Source of the DNA: Saprospiraceae bacterium
GTDB taxonomy: Bacteria > Bacteroidota > Bacteroidia > Chitinophagales > Saprospiraceae
DNA length: 15,586 bases
NCBI GenBank assembly: GCA_029262975.1
Contig: JAJCYJ010000623.1
Location: 1-15,586, forward strand
Reading direction: 5' to 3'
The notes under the pieces: model-generated
The model's input: only the letters and a program-made list of their open reading frames with translations
Databases searched by the model: none
What the model was told of the DNA's origin: nothing
Translations under genes and position numbers: made by a program
Shown: positions 7,014-14,334 of the stretch, one piece after another
Position numbering within the stretch: the stretch's first letter is position 1
How the letters are laid out: the number at the start of each line of letters is the position of its first letter

Positions 7014-7521
7014 AATTGTAATAACGGGACCAGAATGCACTGGCAAATCTACTTTAGCAGTTGATTTGTCTGAGTATTACAAAGTGCCTTATATTCCTGA
7101 ATATGCTCGAACTTTTCTGGAAAATCTTAAAAGAGAATATACGGAACAGGATCTCATAACAATAGCATTGGGACAAGTGGATGAAGAACAGAAAGTTAAA
7201 CCGGAAAACCTGCTCATCTGCGATACCGATTTATTGGTTATCAAAATATGGAGTCAGGTAAAATATGGTCGCGTGGACCCCAGGATACAGACACTTTTGG
7301 AACAATCAAAACCAAATCTCTATATTTTGCCTCATTTTGACATTCCCTATGAAGAAGATGATCTAAGAGAACACCCTGAGGGTCGTGCAATGCTCTATGA
7401 TTATTACATTGAAGAATTAAATAAGGGAATAACACCCTGGATAGCTGTAAGTGGGGACCGGGCTGCACGTGTAATACAGGCCGTCAGTGAAGTTGATTCT
7501 TTGATATCACTTAAATCTTGA
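7006..7521 (+). CDS. NadR-type P-loop ribosylnicotinamide kinase-like protein
   Basis: 171 residues from ATG 7006, whose codon lies 3 nt before the pnuC stop TAA (7011-7013), so the genes overlap by 8 nt. A TTG at 7000 would add two residues and is less likely. Walker A is GPECTGKST near the N-terminus, followed by IPEYARTFLE, the NadR kinase signature, then CDTDLLVIKIW (Walker B region). A lid segment with DIPYEEDDLREH follows, and VSGDRAARV lies near the end. These match the ribosylnicotinamide kinase domain of NadR (AAA_28 type). There is no N-terminal adenylyltransferase or helix-turn-helix domain, so this is the stand-alone kinase. It should phosphorylate the vitamin entering through PnuC and trap it. 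If the transporter is the thiamine type, the kinase might act on thiamine instead, which would be a new role. Confidence 0.85.
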   Translation: MIKIVITGPECTGKSTLAVDLSEYYKVPYIPEYARTFLENLKREYTEQDLITIALGQVDEEQKVKPENLLICDTDLLVIKIWSQVKYGRVDPRIQTLLEQSKPNLYILPHFDIPYEEDDLREHPEGRAMLYDYYIEELNKGITPWIAVSGDRAARVIQAVSEVDSLISLKS

Positions 7522-7540
7522 GTACTATTGCAACATAATT

Positions 7541-7624
7541 CGAGGAGGGGTGCGCACTTTATACTGAAGTGAGCTGAGATGATACCCTTTGACCTGATCC
7601 GGATAATACCGGCGTAGGAATCTC
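7541..7624 (+). promoter_or_regulatory. TPP riboswitch (THI element)
   Basis: The conserved core is complete: GGGGTGC (7547-7553), then CTGAAGTGAGCTGAGATGAT with the invariant CTGAGA, ACCC, TTTGACCTGATC, and the second sensor helix GGATAATACCGGCGTAGGAA. P1 can form from GAGG (7542-7545) and TCTC (7621-7624) with one G-U pair. Only 19 nt separate it from the kinase stop and 52 nt from the receptor ATG, so it controls the TonB receptor gene and repression by thiamine pyrophosphate is expected. Confidence 0.95.
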
Positions 7625-7625
7625 A

Positions 7626-7644
7626 TGATGTGATCTGCACATCA
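7626..7644 (+). promoter_or_regulatory. Hairpin after TPP aptamer, probable expression platform
   Basis: TGATGTG (7626-7632), loop ATCTG, CACATCA (7638-7644): a perfect 7-bp stem directly after P1. No T-run follows, so control is more likely at translation initiation or through an alternative pairing, for example CTCG at 7648-7651 with CGAG at 7541-7544, than by intrinsic termination. Confidence 0.5.
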
Positions 7645-7676
7645 CTTCTCGTATAAGCAAATAAATAGAAGCTGAT

Positions 7677-9695
7677 ATGAGAAGTTTATTTTTTTCGTTT
7701 ATAATTTTATCTGGACCGATCATTTTACTTTATGGCCAAAACAATGCATTCTCATTAGATAGCATAGATATTGAGGAAGTGGTTATTATGTCCACCAGGG
7801 CTAATGCAAATGACCCGGTTACCATTCAAAATATTTCACTCCAAAAAATTGAGAATATTTATTCGGGACAGGATCCATCCGTCTTGCTTCAGCAATTATC
7901 TCCTTCTATAATCTCATATTCAGATGCAGGTACAGACATTGGAAATTATGCACAATTTAGAATGCGAGGGATATCTCAATCAAGAATCAACATTACTCTG
8001 AATGGAGTGCCGCTCAATGACATGGTTGATCAAGGTGTATATTTTTCTAATTTTTCAGATTTTGGAAATAGTATAGAGAGTATTCAAGTACAACGCGGGG
8101 TAGGGGCTTCTAATGCTGGAGTAGCCTCTTATGGCGGATCGGTTAACTTTGAATCTACTAATATCTTCAACGAAGATGCAAATACCGAACTACAATTTAC
8201 AACTGGTTCTTTTGGTACTCTAAGAACATCTGCTGAAGTACAAACAGGTAAATTGGATAATGGCATCGGTGCCTATGCGAGGATGACCCGGACCAATGTC
8301 AATGGTTATAAGCACCATTCTTCCTCAGATTCGTATTCTTTTTTTGGTTCAATTGGACTATTGGGCGAAAAGGACGTGTGGAAGATTACTGGCTTAATGG
8401 GAAAAACTGAAAACGACCAGGCTTATCTGCCCGTTCTTTTAAAAGATATCAACCGGGAACCTGCTACAAACTATAATCATCCTAATGATACCGATGACTT
8501 CGAACAGGAATTAATACAACTTCAATATTCCCGATACCTGGCACCTTCAACAAAATTTGATGCCACCATTTATTATGGAGGAGCAAGGGGTGTTTTTCCA
8601 TTTGCCATCGACGATAAGACGCAATTTGTTTATGGCCTCTCCAATAATCACTATGGTATGCTGTCTCACTTAACTTTTGAAAAAAATAATTTTATCGTGA
8701 AGAGCGGTCTACAGGCTTATAAATTTGATCGGACCAATTTTGAATATCTCGCTCCGAACGTTTCCAATCCTTATGACAGAGATCATACAAATAAAAATGA
8801 AGTAAGTGTCTTTAGTAAATTAGAATATAAACTGAATGATTTTTCCATTTATGGTGATGTAAATCTGAGGTCTGTATCAATGAAGTTACATAAAGACAAA
8901 GAATTGGGTACGGGAATAGAATCAGACAAGCAATGGACGTTTTTTAACTTTGTAGGAGGCGTAAATTATAAATTCAATAATGCACAATCCGCTTATATCT
9001 CTTATGGTAAAACAGGTCGCGAACCAACGAGATCGGATATTCGAAATGGTGCGCTATTTGGAGAATATGTATTTGACCTTGAGTTGGGATGGCGATTAAG
9101 AACGCGACAGGGAAAGCTCAATATAAACTTGTTTCATATGGATTTTAATAATGAAATTACACAAGTTGGAGCACTCATGGAACGATCTTATATTGAAGTA
9201 AGAAAGAATGTTCCATATAGTCGCCGTAGTGGTCTGGAATTAGAATTTGAATATCAGTTATCCGGCCGATACCAGTTCTCATTTAATGGAGCCTATATGA
9301 CTTCTAATGTTGATGAATTTACAAACGGAACAGAAGTCTTAAAGAATGTATCACACATATTTTCTCCGAAATGGGTGATGAGACCACAGGTAGATTTCAA
9401 CATTTCTGATAAGTTAAATTTTGGTCTTTCGGGTAGACACGTGAGTTCGTCATATATGGAATTGGCGAATATTTCATCATTCAGGTTACCAGCTCATACC
9501 GTTTTAAATACTCAGATAAGGTTGGACTTTAATAAGTTTGTAACTGTTAATCTTCAAGTCAATAATATACTCAACACCCGATATTTTACGGATGGTGCTC
9601 CGGTAGATCTTGATTTTGACGGCAGTGTGGAGGGTCCTGGATATCGGATACAACCACTTCGCCATTTTTATGTTATGTGTACATTGAGGTTGTAA
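7677..9695 (+). CDS. TonB-dependent outer-membrane receptor, predicted thiamine importer
   Basis: 672-residue outer-membrane protein. A signal peptide (about 1-20, MRSLFFSFIILSGPIILLYG, cut before QNN) is followed by a TonB-box-like segment (IEEVVIMST) and a plug domain (about 50-165) with RMRGISQSRINITLNGVPLND and VQRGVGASNAGVASYGGSVN, both characteristic. The rest is a beta barrel ending in RHFYVMCTLRL with a terminal hydrophobic strand. There is no N-terminal carboxypeptidase-like repeat and no SusD partner, so it is a small-molecule importer, not a glycan one. The TPP riboswitch immediately upstream predicts thiamine or a precursor as substrate, matching the known Bacteroidota pattern of riboswitch plus receptor plus PnuC-family transporter. 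A DinB-family gene follows after 9 nt and is probably cotranscribed. Confidence 0.92.
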   Translation: MRSLFFSFIILSGPIILLYGQNNAFSLDSIDIEEVVIMSTRANANDPVTIQNISLQKIENIYSGQDPSVLLQQLSPSIISYSDAGTDIGNYAQFRMRGISQSRINITLNGVPLNDMVDQGVYFSNFSDFGNSIESIQVQRGVGASNAGVASYGGSVNFESTNIFNEDANTELQFTTGSFGTLRTSAEVQTGKLDNGIGAYARMTRTNVNGYKHHSSSDSYSFFGSIGLLGEKDVWKITGLMGKTENDQAYLPVLLKDINREPATNYNHPNDTDDFEQELIQLQYSRYLAPSTKFDATIYYGGARGVFPFAIDDKTQFVYGLSNNHYGMLSHLTFEKNNFIVKSGLQAYKFDRTNFEYLAPNVSNPYDRDHTNKNEVSVFSKLEYKLNDFSIYGDVNLRSVSMKLHKDKELGTGIESDKQWTFFNFVGGVNYKFNNAQSAYISYGKTGREPTRSDIRNGALFGEYVFDLELGWRLRTRQGKLNINLFHMDFNNEITQVGALMERSYIEVRKNVPYSRRSGLELEFEYQLSGRYQFSFNGAYMTSNVDEFTNGTEVLKNVSHIFSPKWVMRPQVDFNISDKLNFGLSGRHVSSSYMELANISSFRLPAHTVLNTQIRLDFNKFVTVNLQVNNILNTRYFTDGAPVDLDFDGSVEGPGYRIQPLRHFYVMCTLRL

Positions 9696-9704
9696 ACAAA
9701 AGAT

Positions 9705-10235
9705 ATGAACAGAACTGATATAGATGTTATACCTGATTATTTTCGAGGGTATGTCAATTTAATCCCTGCCGAAACGAATCTTCTCGATGCGCTTTTGGAA
9801 TATGGTGAAGTATATATTCAAAAGGAACTGGATCAATACAAAGCTTTGGGTGACCGTGTCTACATGCCAGGCAAATGGACGATAAAAGAAATTCTGATCC
9901 ATCTCATGGATACGGAGCGAATCTTTGCATACCGGGCACTTAGATTTGCAAGGGGAGATAAGACTGAAATACCTGGTTTTGAGCACAATGATTATGTGGT
10001 AAGATCTGGCGCGAATAAGAGATCACTGGATGAAATCCACCAGGAATGGAAAGCAGTAAGAAAGAGCACAAATCTATTATTTTCTTCTTTTTCTGATGAA
10101 GCATTAAAAAGAGTAGGCATAGCTTCAGGAAAGGAGGTATCTGTGCTAGCACTCGGATTTATGATTACTGGGCATTTGATTCATCATCAAAGAATAGTTG
10201 AAGCCCAATACTATCCACTGTTAAGTCAGGATTGA
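9705..10235 (+). CDS. DinB_2-type four-helix metalloenzyme-fold protein
   Basis: 176-residue cytoplasmic protein of the DinB/YfiT superfamily. GKWTIKEILIHLMDTERIFA (56-75) is the diagnostic helix 2, with the metal-binding His66 and Glu71. PGFEHNDYV (90-98) is the loop seen in DinB_2 members, and GHLIHHQRIVEAQYY (156-170) supplies the further histidines. The metal site looks complete. Many DinB proteins are thiol-S-transferases (bacillithiol or similar) or uncharacterised stress proteins; the reaction here is not predictable. It begins 9 nt after the TonB receptor and so is likely under TPP riboswitch control, which is unusual for the family. A hairpin lies just downstream (10245-10266). Confidence 0.82.
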   Translation: MNRTDIDVIPDYFRGYVNLIPAETNLLDALLEYGEVYIQKELDQYKALGDRVYMPGKWTIKEILIHLMDTERIFAYRALRFARGDKTEIPGFEHNDYVVRSGANKRSLDEIHQEWKAVRKSTNLLFSSFSDEALKRVGIASGKEVSVLALGFMITGHLIHHQRIVEAQYYPLLSQD

Positions 10236-10239
10236 GACA

Positions 10240-10266
10240 TTTATCTACTTCGATAAAAAAAAGTAG
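10240..10266. repeat. Hairpin with 14-nt sequence repeated from 6306 (copy 2)
   Basis: CTACTT (10245-10250) and AAGTAG (10261-10266) form a 6-bp stem with an A-rich loop. The 14-mer TTTATCTACTTCGA (10240-10253) is identical to 6306-6319. It starts 5 nt after the DinB stop. It may act as a 3' end structure, but no T-run follows on the plus strand. Confidence 0.35.
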
Positions 10267-10300
10267 AGAAATGATGTAAACAATTCCAAAGAGAGTTCGT

Positions 10301-10888
10301 TTGTTTAATATTGATCCTGCAAATGTTAAACAAAAAATGAAAAATCTTTCTACTGATTTACGATCTTTTCTAAGAAAACTCTCCAATAAAAACCACAAGT
10401 CATCGAAGGATTCAGGCTTGAATTTAAACCAGGCACGACTCTTCTGTGAGTTATATGATGTGATCAATTACTCAGCCCGGGAATTACGTCAATCACAAAT
10501 GGGCAAGTGGGTGTTGGTCTATAATGGAGAGGATCCGGAAGCATTGGCGATTACATTTAAAATGACACTTTCACGAAAAAAGGAGGACCCACAGATTTTA
10601 ATCCGCATTGATCCTCTTGGTGTTTCTTTCCTTGAGGTTTCGAATATATCCGGCCAGAACTCATCAATAGATATAAATAATCAGTCCCAACAATCATTTC
10701 TCAATTCATCGGCCTATAAAAGATATTTTGCTCAACACAGTCATGGTCTTGATCAGATAAAGACGATCATTCCGGCGAGACAACTTATGTCACGAGATCT
10801 TGGAGCATATTTAAGTCACCTATTTAAGGTACTTGAGCCATTTATAGCAAGTCATGTAAATGAACATTCTGTAAAGAAAGCTGCGTAA
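10301..10888 (+). CDS. Unrecognised cytoplasmic protein
   Basis: 195 residues from a TTG at 10301, or 183 from ATG 10337, which I prefer as a conventional start (MKNLSTDLRSFLRKLSN). I do not recognise a family. There is no signal peptide or membrane segment. The first 40 residues are basic and helical; the middle has strand-like stretches (GKWVLVYN, ILIRIDPLGVSFLEVSNI) that resemble a small alpha/beta domain; a Ser/Asn/Gln-rich stretch (NNQSQQSFLNSS) follows; the C-terminus is helical (LGAYLSHLFKVLEPFIASHV). It stands apart from the DinB gene by 65 nt and converges on the PagL-like gene with only 6 nt between stop codons. Codon use resembles the neighbours, so it is probably real. Confidence 0.6.
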   Translation: MFNIDPANVKQKMKNLSTDLRSFLRKLSNKNHKSSKDSGLNLNQARLFCELYDVINYSARELRQSQMGKWVLVYNGEDPEALAITFKMTLSRKKEDPQILIRIDPLGVSFLEVSNISGQNSSIDINNQSQQSFLNSSAYKRYFAQHSHGLDQIKTIIPARQLMSRDLGAYLSHLFKVLEPFIASHVNEHSVKKAA

Positions 10889-10894
10889 TACTTA

Positions 10895-11548
10895 CTAAAT
10901 AGATACACCTATAACAAGCCCTATAGCATCAAGAGCTGGGTTTCTATCCATACCTTTTATACCCGCATTAGATATATGAATATTGGTGAACCGCAATTGT
11001 AACCATCGATCGTCGATAAGCAGTTGAAAGGAGAGCCCATAGTGAGTCGTAAAATTGAATTTTGTACCTCCGAGTGGAAAGGGATTAAAAAAAAAATTGG
11101 GTCCTACTCCATTGTCATATGACAAACGCCAATGATTTTGTCTGATAATATGCCAGGAAAACCAGATGTTTCCACCTACGCCTGTAGTGGTTATGCTCGA
11201 CCCTTCTGTGAGATATCCTCTTAGTCCACCTCCTATTGTCAGGTATTTCCGAAATGCTTTTCCGATCCTATATTCTGCTATCCATAGCCTGCTTAAAGGT
11301 GTTCTCTGATACTCGTGTAACCTCCCAATAGAAATTTCCCTGATCCAACTTCGCTCTTCTTTTTCAGCTTTATTCAGCAAGACTGAGAGCCCCACACCGA
11401 TCAAGTTATATCCCAATAACTTATTATCGCCAAAGTCTATAAGCCCAAAGTCGTTGGGATCCCTCCAGTCCCAACTGTCCTGACTTATACCTTGATTAGG
11501 CATCCATAAGAAAATGCTAAGAAGTACACCGTATATTAGCTTTTTCAT
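10895..11548 (-). CDS. PagL-like lipid A deacylase / acyloxyacyl hydrolase-like outer-membrane protein
   Basis: 217-residue exported protein: signal peptide about 1-22 (MKKLIYGVLLSIFLWMPNQG, then ISQ), then alternating amphipathic strands (for example LTIGGGLRGYLTEG, GVGGNIWFSWHII, FNFTTHYGLSFQLLI) of a small barrel. The C-terminus reads RFTNIHISNAGIKGMDRNP and closes with IGLVIGVSI. The HxSNAG segment matches the PagL catalytic His and Ser (His191, Ser193), and the downstream acid is Asp207 at about the place where PagL has Glu. PagL removes an acyl chain from lipid A in the outer leaflet of the outer membrane, changing its recognition and charge. Strong sequence divergence from the proteobacterial enzymes leaves the exact activity open. 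It is divergent from a probable outer-membrane Vps62-like protein, 56 nt apart, possibly sharing a control region. Confidence 0.62.
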   Translation of the reverse strand: MKKLIYGVLLSIFLWMPNQGISQDSWDWRDPNDFGLIDFGDNKLLGYNLIGVGLSVLLNKAEKEERSWIREISIGRLHEYQRTPLSRLWIAEYRIGKAFRKYLTIGGGLRGYLTEGSSITTTGVGGNIWFSWHIIRQNHWRLSYDNGVGPNFFFNPFPLGGTKFNFTTHYGLSFQLLIDDRWLQLRFTNIHISNAGIKGMDRNPALDAIGLVIGVSI

Positions 11549-11604
11549 AAATAACCGCTCTTAATAGGGTACAGAATTCTAAATAACTTCTAATTAAATA
11601 ATGG

Positions 11605-13083
11605 ATGATCGAGCCATTGAATAAGCAATTATTAATCACCACTTTTTTTATACTTACTACTTTTTATGGTCAGACTCAATGTCTGGATGAACCCGGAATA
11701 TTATATAAAACCGATAACCACGTCATTGACATGGACACCTTGGCTCTGCTTGCTGCACCAATGTTATGGTTTTCTCCTGACGAGCCAAAGTTAAGAGATG
11801 AAAATGGGAAAATTCGTCTGCCACAAAATTTGCCATTTGCCGATGTCAGTGATGGTCCGATTGTTTATTATAAAATCAGGAAAATATATACCAAACAGAA
11901 ACGGATCAGAATATTGAGTGGCGAATCTGCATCCCGGCGGAGCAAGCGATTGGACTTATCAAAGATATCAGCTCTAGAAATAGAATATTACTTTTATTAT
12001 GAGGAAGAAACGGGTTTAGGTGGTCATCCACATGACCTTGAATCCACTCAACTTCAAATACAAATAATTCACTCTGATAATTGCCCGCAATATAAATATG
12101 GTGTCCAGGTTAAGCGGGTGATCGCCAGAGCTCATGGATTGTATTGGTTTGAAAATGCACTAAATGTGGATGAATACACGCGATTTCCTATTTCTATTCT
12201 TGTAGAAGAAGGCAAACACGCTAATTGTACTGATAAGAATGCTGACGGTGTATATACGCCAGGATTTGATGTCACGGAAAAAGTCAATGACGCCTGGGGT
12301 GTCAGGGATATTATAAGTACAGGCAAACTATTTACTGGCGGCTTCCAGGCATGGATGGCTAAGTCTAGAAGTCCGGAAACTTTATTGATTCCACCAGGTG
12401 CAGAAAAGCTTGAATCTGTCGTCAAAATTAAGGACAGATATCCGGGTATAAGCATTGATAATCACTACACACTAGCTCCGTTTCCGGTGCTGCCTACGGA
12501 TTTTGCTGATTCCAAATTGCGGAAAATGGTAGAAAGTAAAAAGCCAAAGGACTGGCCTAAGGTGACACATTCTGTTCAGGCAGGTCGGAGCATAGTCAGA
12601 CTTTCTAAAGAGAATAAACTAAGAAATAAAATTGGATTCTCTTACAGGATAGATGAAGACAGTCACTTCAGCGTATCAGTGCCTCTGCTATTTGTGAAAC
12701 ATGTAGAAGCCCCAATGACAGGAGGATGGTTCTATCATAAATTCTATCTGGGAGAAAGTGATTCCACACCAGATCAAACCAATAGATACTTTGGACACCA
12801 GATTCAGCATACTAATTCTGCTTCCAGATGGCTTGATAATTATATAGGTATAGGTTATGAAATAATAGACACTGATACTGAATTAGGAAGTACAAACCCA
12901 GAAACATTTTTAGTTACTGAAATAGGCATGAAAGTGAGGGTAAATATTACAAAGACTCCTCTCAAATTCTTGAAATTTTTAGGCACTGATTACTGGGGTA
13001 TTCGATTTGGATGGAAGAACCTGGGATTTAACCCATTCATTTATAGCGGTTTTGTATTAGAAATTGGAGCCGGTGCATTTTAA
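11605..13083 (+). CDS. Exported Vps62/DUF946-like protein with beta-rich, possibly outer-membrane, C-terminal domain
   Basis: 492 residues with a signal peptide (about 1-22, LLITTFFILTTFYG). Residues about 50-235 follow the order of motifs of the Vps62/DUF946 family: APMLWFSPDEP (51-61), YYFYYEEETGLGGHPHDLES (128-147) in place of the usual 'GDHEGDWE' block, ARAHGLYW (174-181), and FPISILVEEGKHAN (194-207) like 'RPVVYVARGSHA'. Next to the last is an Asp-rich loop, DKNADGVYTPGFD (210-222), like a calcium-binding EF-hand loop. Residues about 335-492 are strand-rich with alternating aromatic residues and end in FVLEIGAGAF, a typical outer-membrane terminal strand. The function of the family is not known to me; His141/His143, Asp144, Glu146, His177 and His205 would make a plausible metal or catalytic site. 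It is divergent from the PagL-like gene. The ATG at 11605 gives a good signal peptide; the one at 11601 is out of frame. Confidence 0.55.
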   Translation: MIEPLNKQLLITTFFILTTFYGQTQCLDEPGILYKTDNHVIDMDTLALLAAPMLWFSPDEPKLRDENGKIRLPQNLPFADVSDGPIVYYKIRKIYTKQKRIRILSGESASRRSKRLDLSKISALEIEYYFYYEEETGLGGHPHDLESTQLQIQIIHSDNCPQYKYGVQVKRVIARAHGLYWFENALNVDEYTRFPISILVEEGKHANCTDKNADGVYTPGFDVTEKVNDAWGVRDIISTGKLFTGGFQAWMAKSRSPETLLIPPGAEKLESVVKIKDRYPGISIDNHYTLAPFPVLPTDFADSKLRKMVESKKPKDWPKVTHSVQAGRSIVRLSKENKLRNKIGFSYRIDEDSHFSVSVPLLFVKHVEAPMTGGWFYHKFYLGESDSTPDQTNRYFGHQIQHTNSASRWLDNYIGIGYEIIDTDTELGSTNPETFLVTEIGMKVRVNITKTPLKFLKFLGTDYWGIRFGWKNLGFNPFIYSGFVLEIGAGAF

Positions 13084-13125
13084 AATCATAGATATCATAC
13101 GTTGTCAATGTACTAAATTCGCCAA

Positions 13126-14334
13126 ATGAAAATTCTGCATACTGCCGACTGGCACATCGGCAAGACTTTATACAAACAAAGCCTTAGGGAAGAGCTCAAT
13201 TTATTCTTCGAATGGATGCTAGATCTTATAGACCGTGAAAGTGTTGATGTAATCCTGGTATCGGGCGATATATTTGACCTTGCAAATCCAGCAAATGCAG
13301 ATAAGAAACTATTCTATCAAACTTTAAGCAAGCTCAAGGATCGAAATGTCCAGTGCATCATTACAGCCGGAAATCACGATAGTCCTTCTCTCATAGAGGC
13401 ACCTGTTGAATTGTTGAAGGCCTTGAATATTCATACCATTGGCTATGGCTATAAGTTGACCGAACAGCTGATTACAATTTCAGATATTGACGGAAATGAG
13501 GTGGCGCATATCCTGGCAGTTCCTTTTCTGCGAGAAGGTGATCTTAGAAAATCACAACCTGGAGCTTCTTATGAAGATAAGATCGTAGGCCTCCGTGAAG
13601 GCATTATCAATCATTACCAGATGCTGAAAGGTATGGCTGAAGAAGCGAATTCGAGTATACCTGTTATTGCTATGGGTCATTTATATGTTCAAGGTGCTCA
13701 TCTCTCTGATAGTGAAAGAGATATCCATATTGGAAATTTAGCCGGATTGTCCGTCGAACAATTTTCTAATCTTTTCGACTATGTGGCTTTAGGACATATC
13801 CATCGACCACAAAAACTCAACAAGGAAGGAACCATTCGTTATTCTGGATCGCCCATTCCATTGAGTTTTTCTGAGCGAAAAGATGAAAAGGAAGTTGTCT
13901 TGTTCGATATTTCTGACGGTCATATTATCAATACAAAGGCAATGCCAGTGCCTGTATTCAAAGCGCTGAAGAGAGTCGAAGGTAGTCTTGTAGAGGTCCG
14001 GCACCAGCTCGATTCATATCGTTCTAATAATCAGCTACCCACATTAATTGAAATTGTTGTCAGAGAAAAAGTACAAGATTATAGCAAAGTATTAGAGTTA
14101 ATTGAATTGGCGCAGCATGCCTCTCCTCATTATGATGTGATCAATTACCGCATACAATTTGAAGAGCAAATTCAGCCATTATCTGAAGCTGGACTTTTAG
14201 AACAAATAGAAGACCTCAATGTAAAGGATGTTTTTTTTAAACGACTGGAATCAGAATCTCTGGAAGAAAAGATGCGAGAAGAAGTTATTGAAGCATTTGA
14301 TGAAGTAGTCAGGAACGTAATGGAAGAGAAATGA
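13126..14334 (+). CDS. sbcD: Nuclease SbcCD subunit D
   Basis: 402 residues, the family's normal length. All calcineurin-type phosphoesterase motifs are seen: ILHTADWHIGK (Asp8, His10), VSGDIFD (Asp48), AGNHDS (Asn83, His84), the GH in AMGHLYVQGA, and ALGHIHRP, together forming the two-manganese site. The C-terminal part is the SbcD capping/SbcC-binding domain. With SbcC it forms the Mre11-Rad50-type complex that opens DNA hairpins and trims blocked double-strand ends. The stop TGA overlaps the sbcC start as ATGA, so translational coupling and equal expression are likely. No dedicated promoter was placed in the 42-nt gap before it. Confidence 0.96.
   Translation: MKILHTADWHIGKTLYKQSLREELNLFFEWMLDLIDRESVDVILVSGDIFDLANPANADKKLFYQTLSKLKDRNVQCIITAGNHDSPSLIEAPVELLKALNIHTIGYGYKLTEQLITISDIDGNEVAHILAVPFLREGDLRKSQPGASYEDKIVGLREGIINHYQMLKGMAEEANSSIPVIAMGHLYVQGAHLSDSERDIHIGNLAGLSVEQFSNLFDYVALGHIHRPQKLNKEGTIRYSGSPIPLSFSERKDEKEVVLFDISDGHIINTKAMPVPVFKALKRVEGSLVEVRHQLDSYRSNNQLPTLIEIVVREKVQDYSKVLELIELAQHASPHYDVINYRIQFEEQIQPLSEAGLLEQIEDLNVKDVFFKRLESESLEEKMREEVIEAFDEVVRNVMEEK

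Noticed and set aside
7626..7651. Intrinsic terminator after the TPP riboswitch
   Set aside because: The stem is perfect but no T-run follows, so it is described as an expression-platform hairpin instead.
10165..10467. 100-codon minus frame across the DinB end and the unknown gene
   Set aside because: It overlaps two better-supported plus-strand genes and shows no family signature.
12132..12455. 107-codon minus frame inside the Vps62-like gene
   Set aside because: The opposite strand carries a continuous exported protein with ordered motifs; this frame is its shadow.
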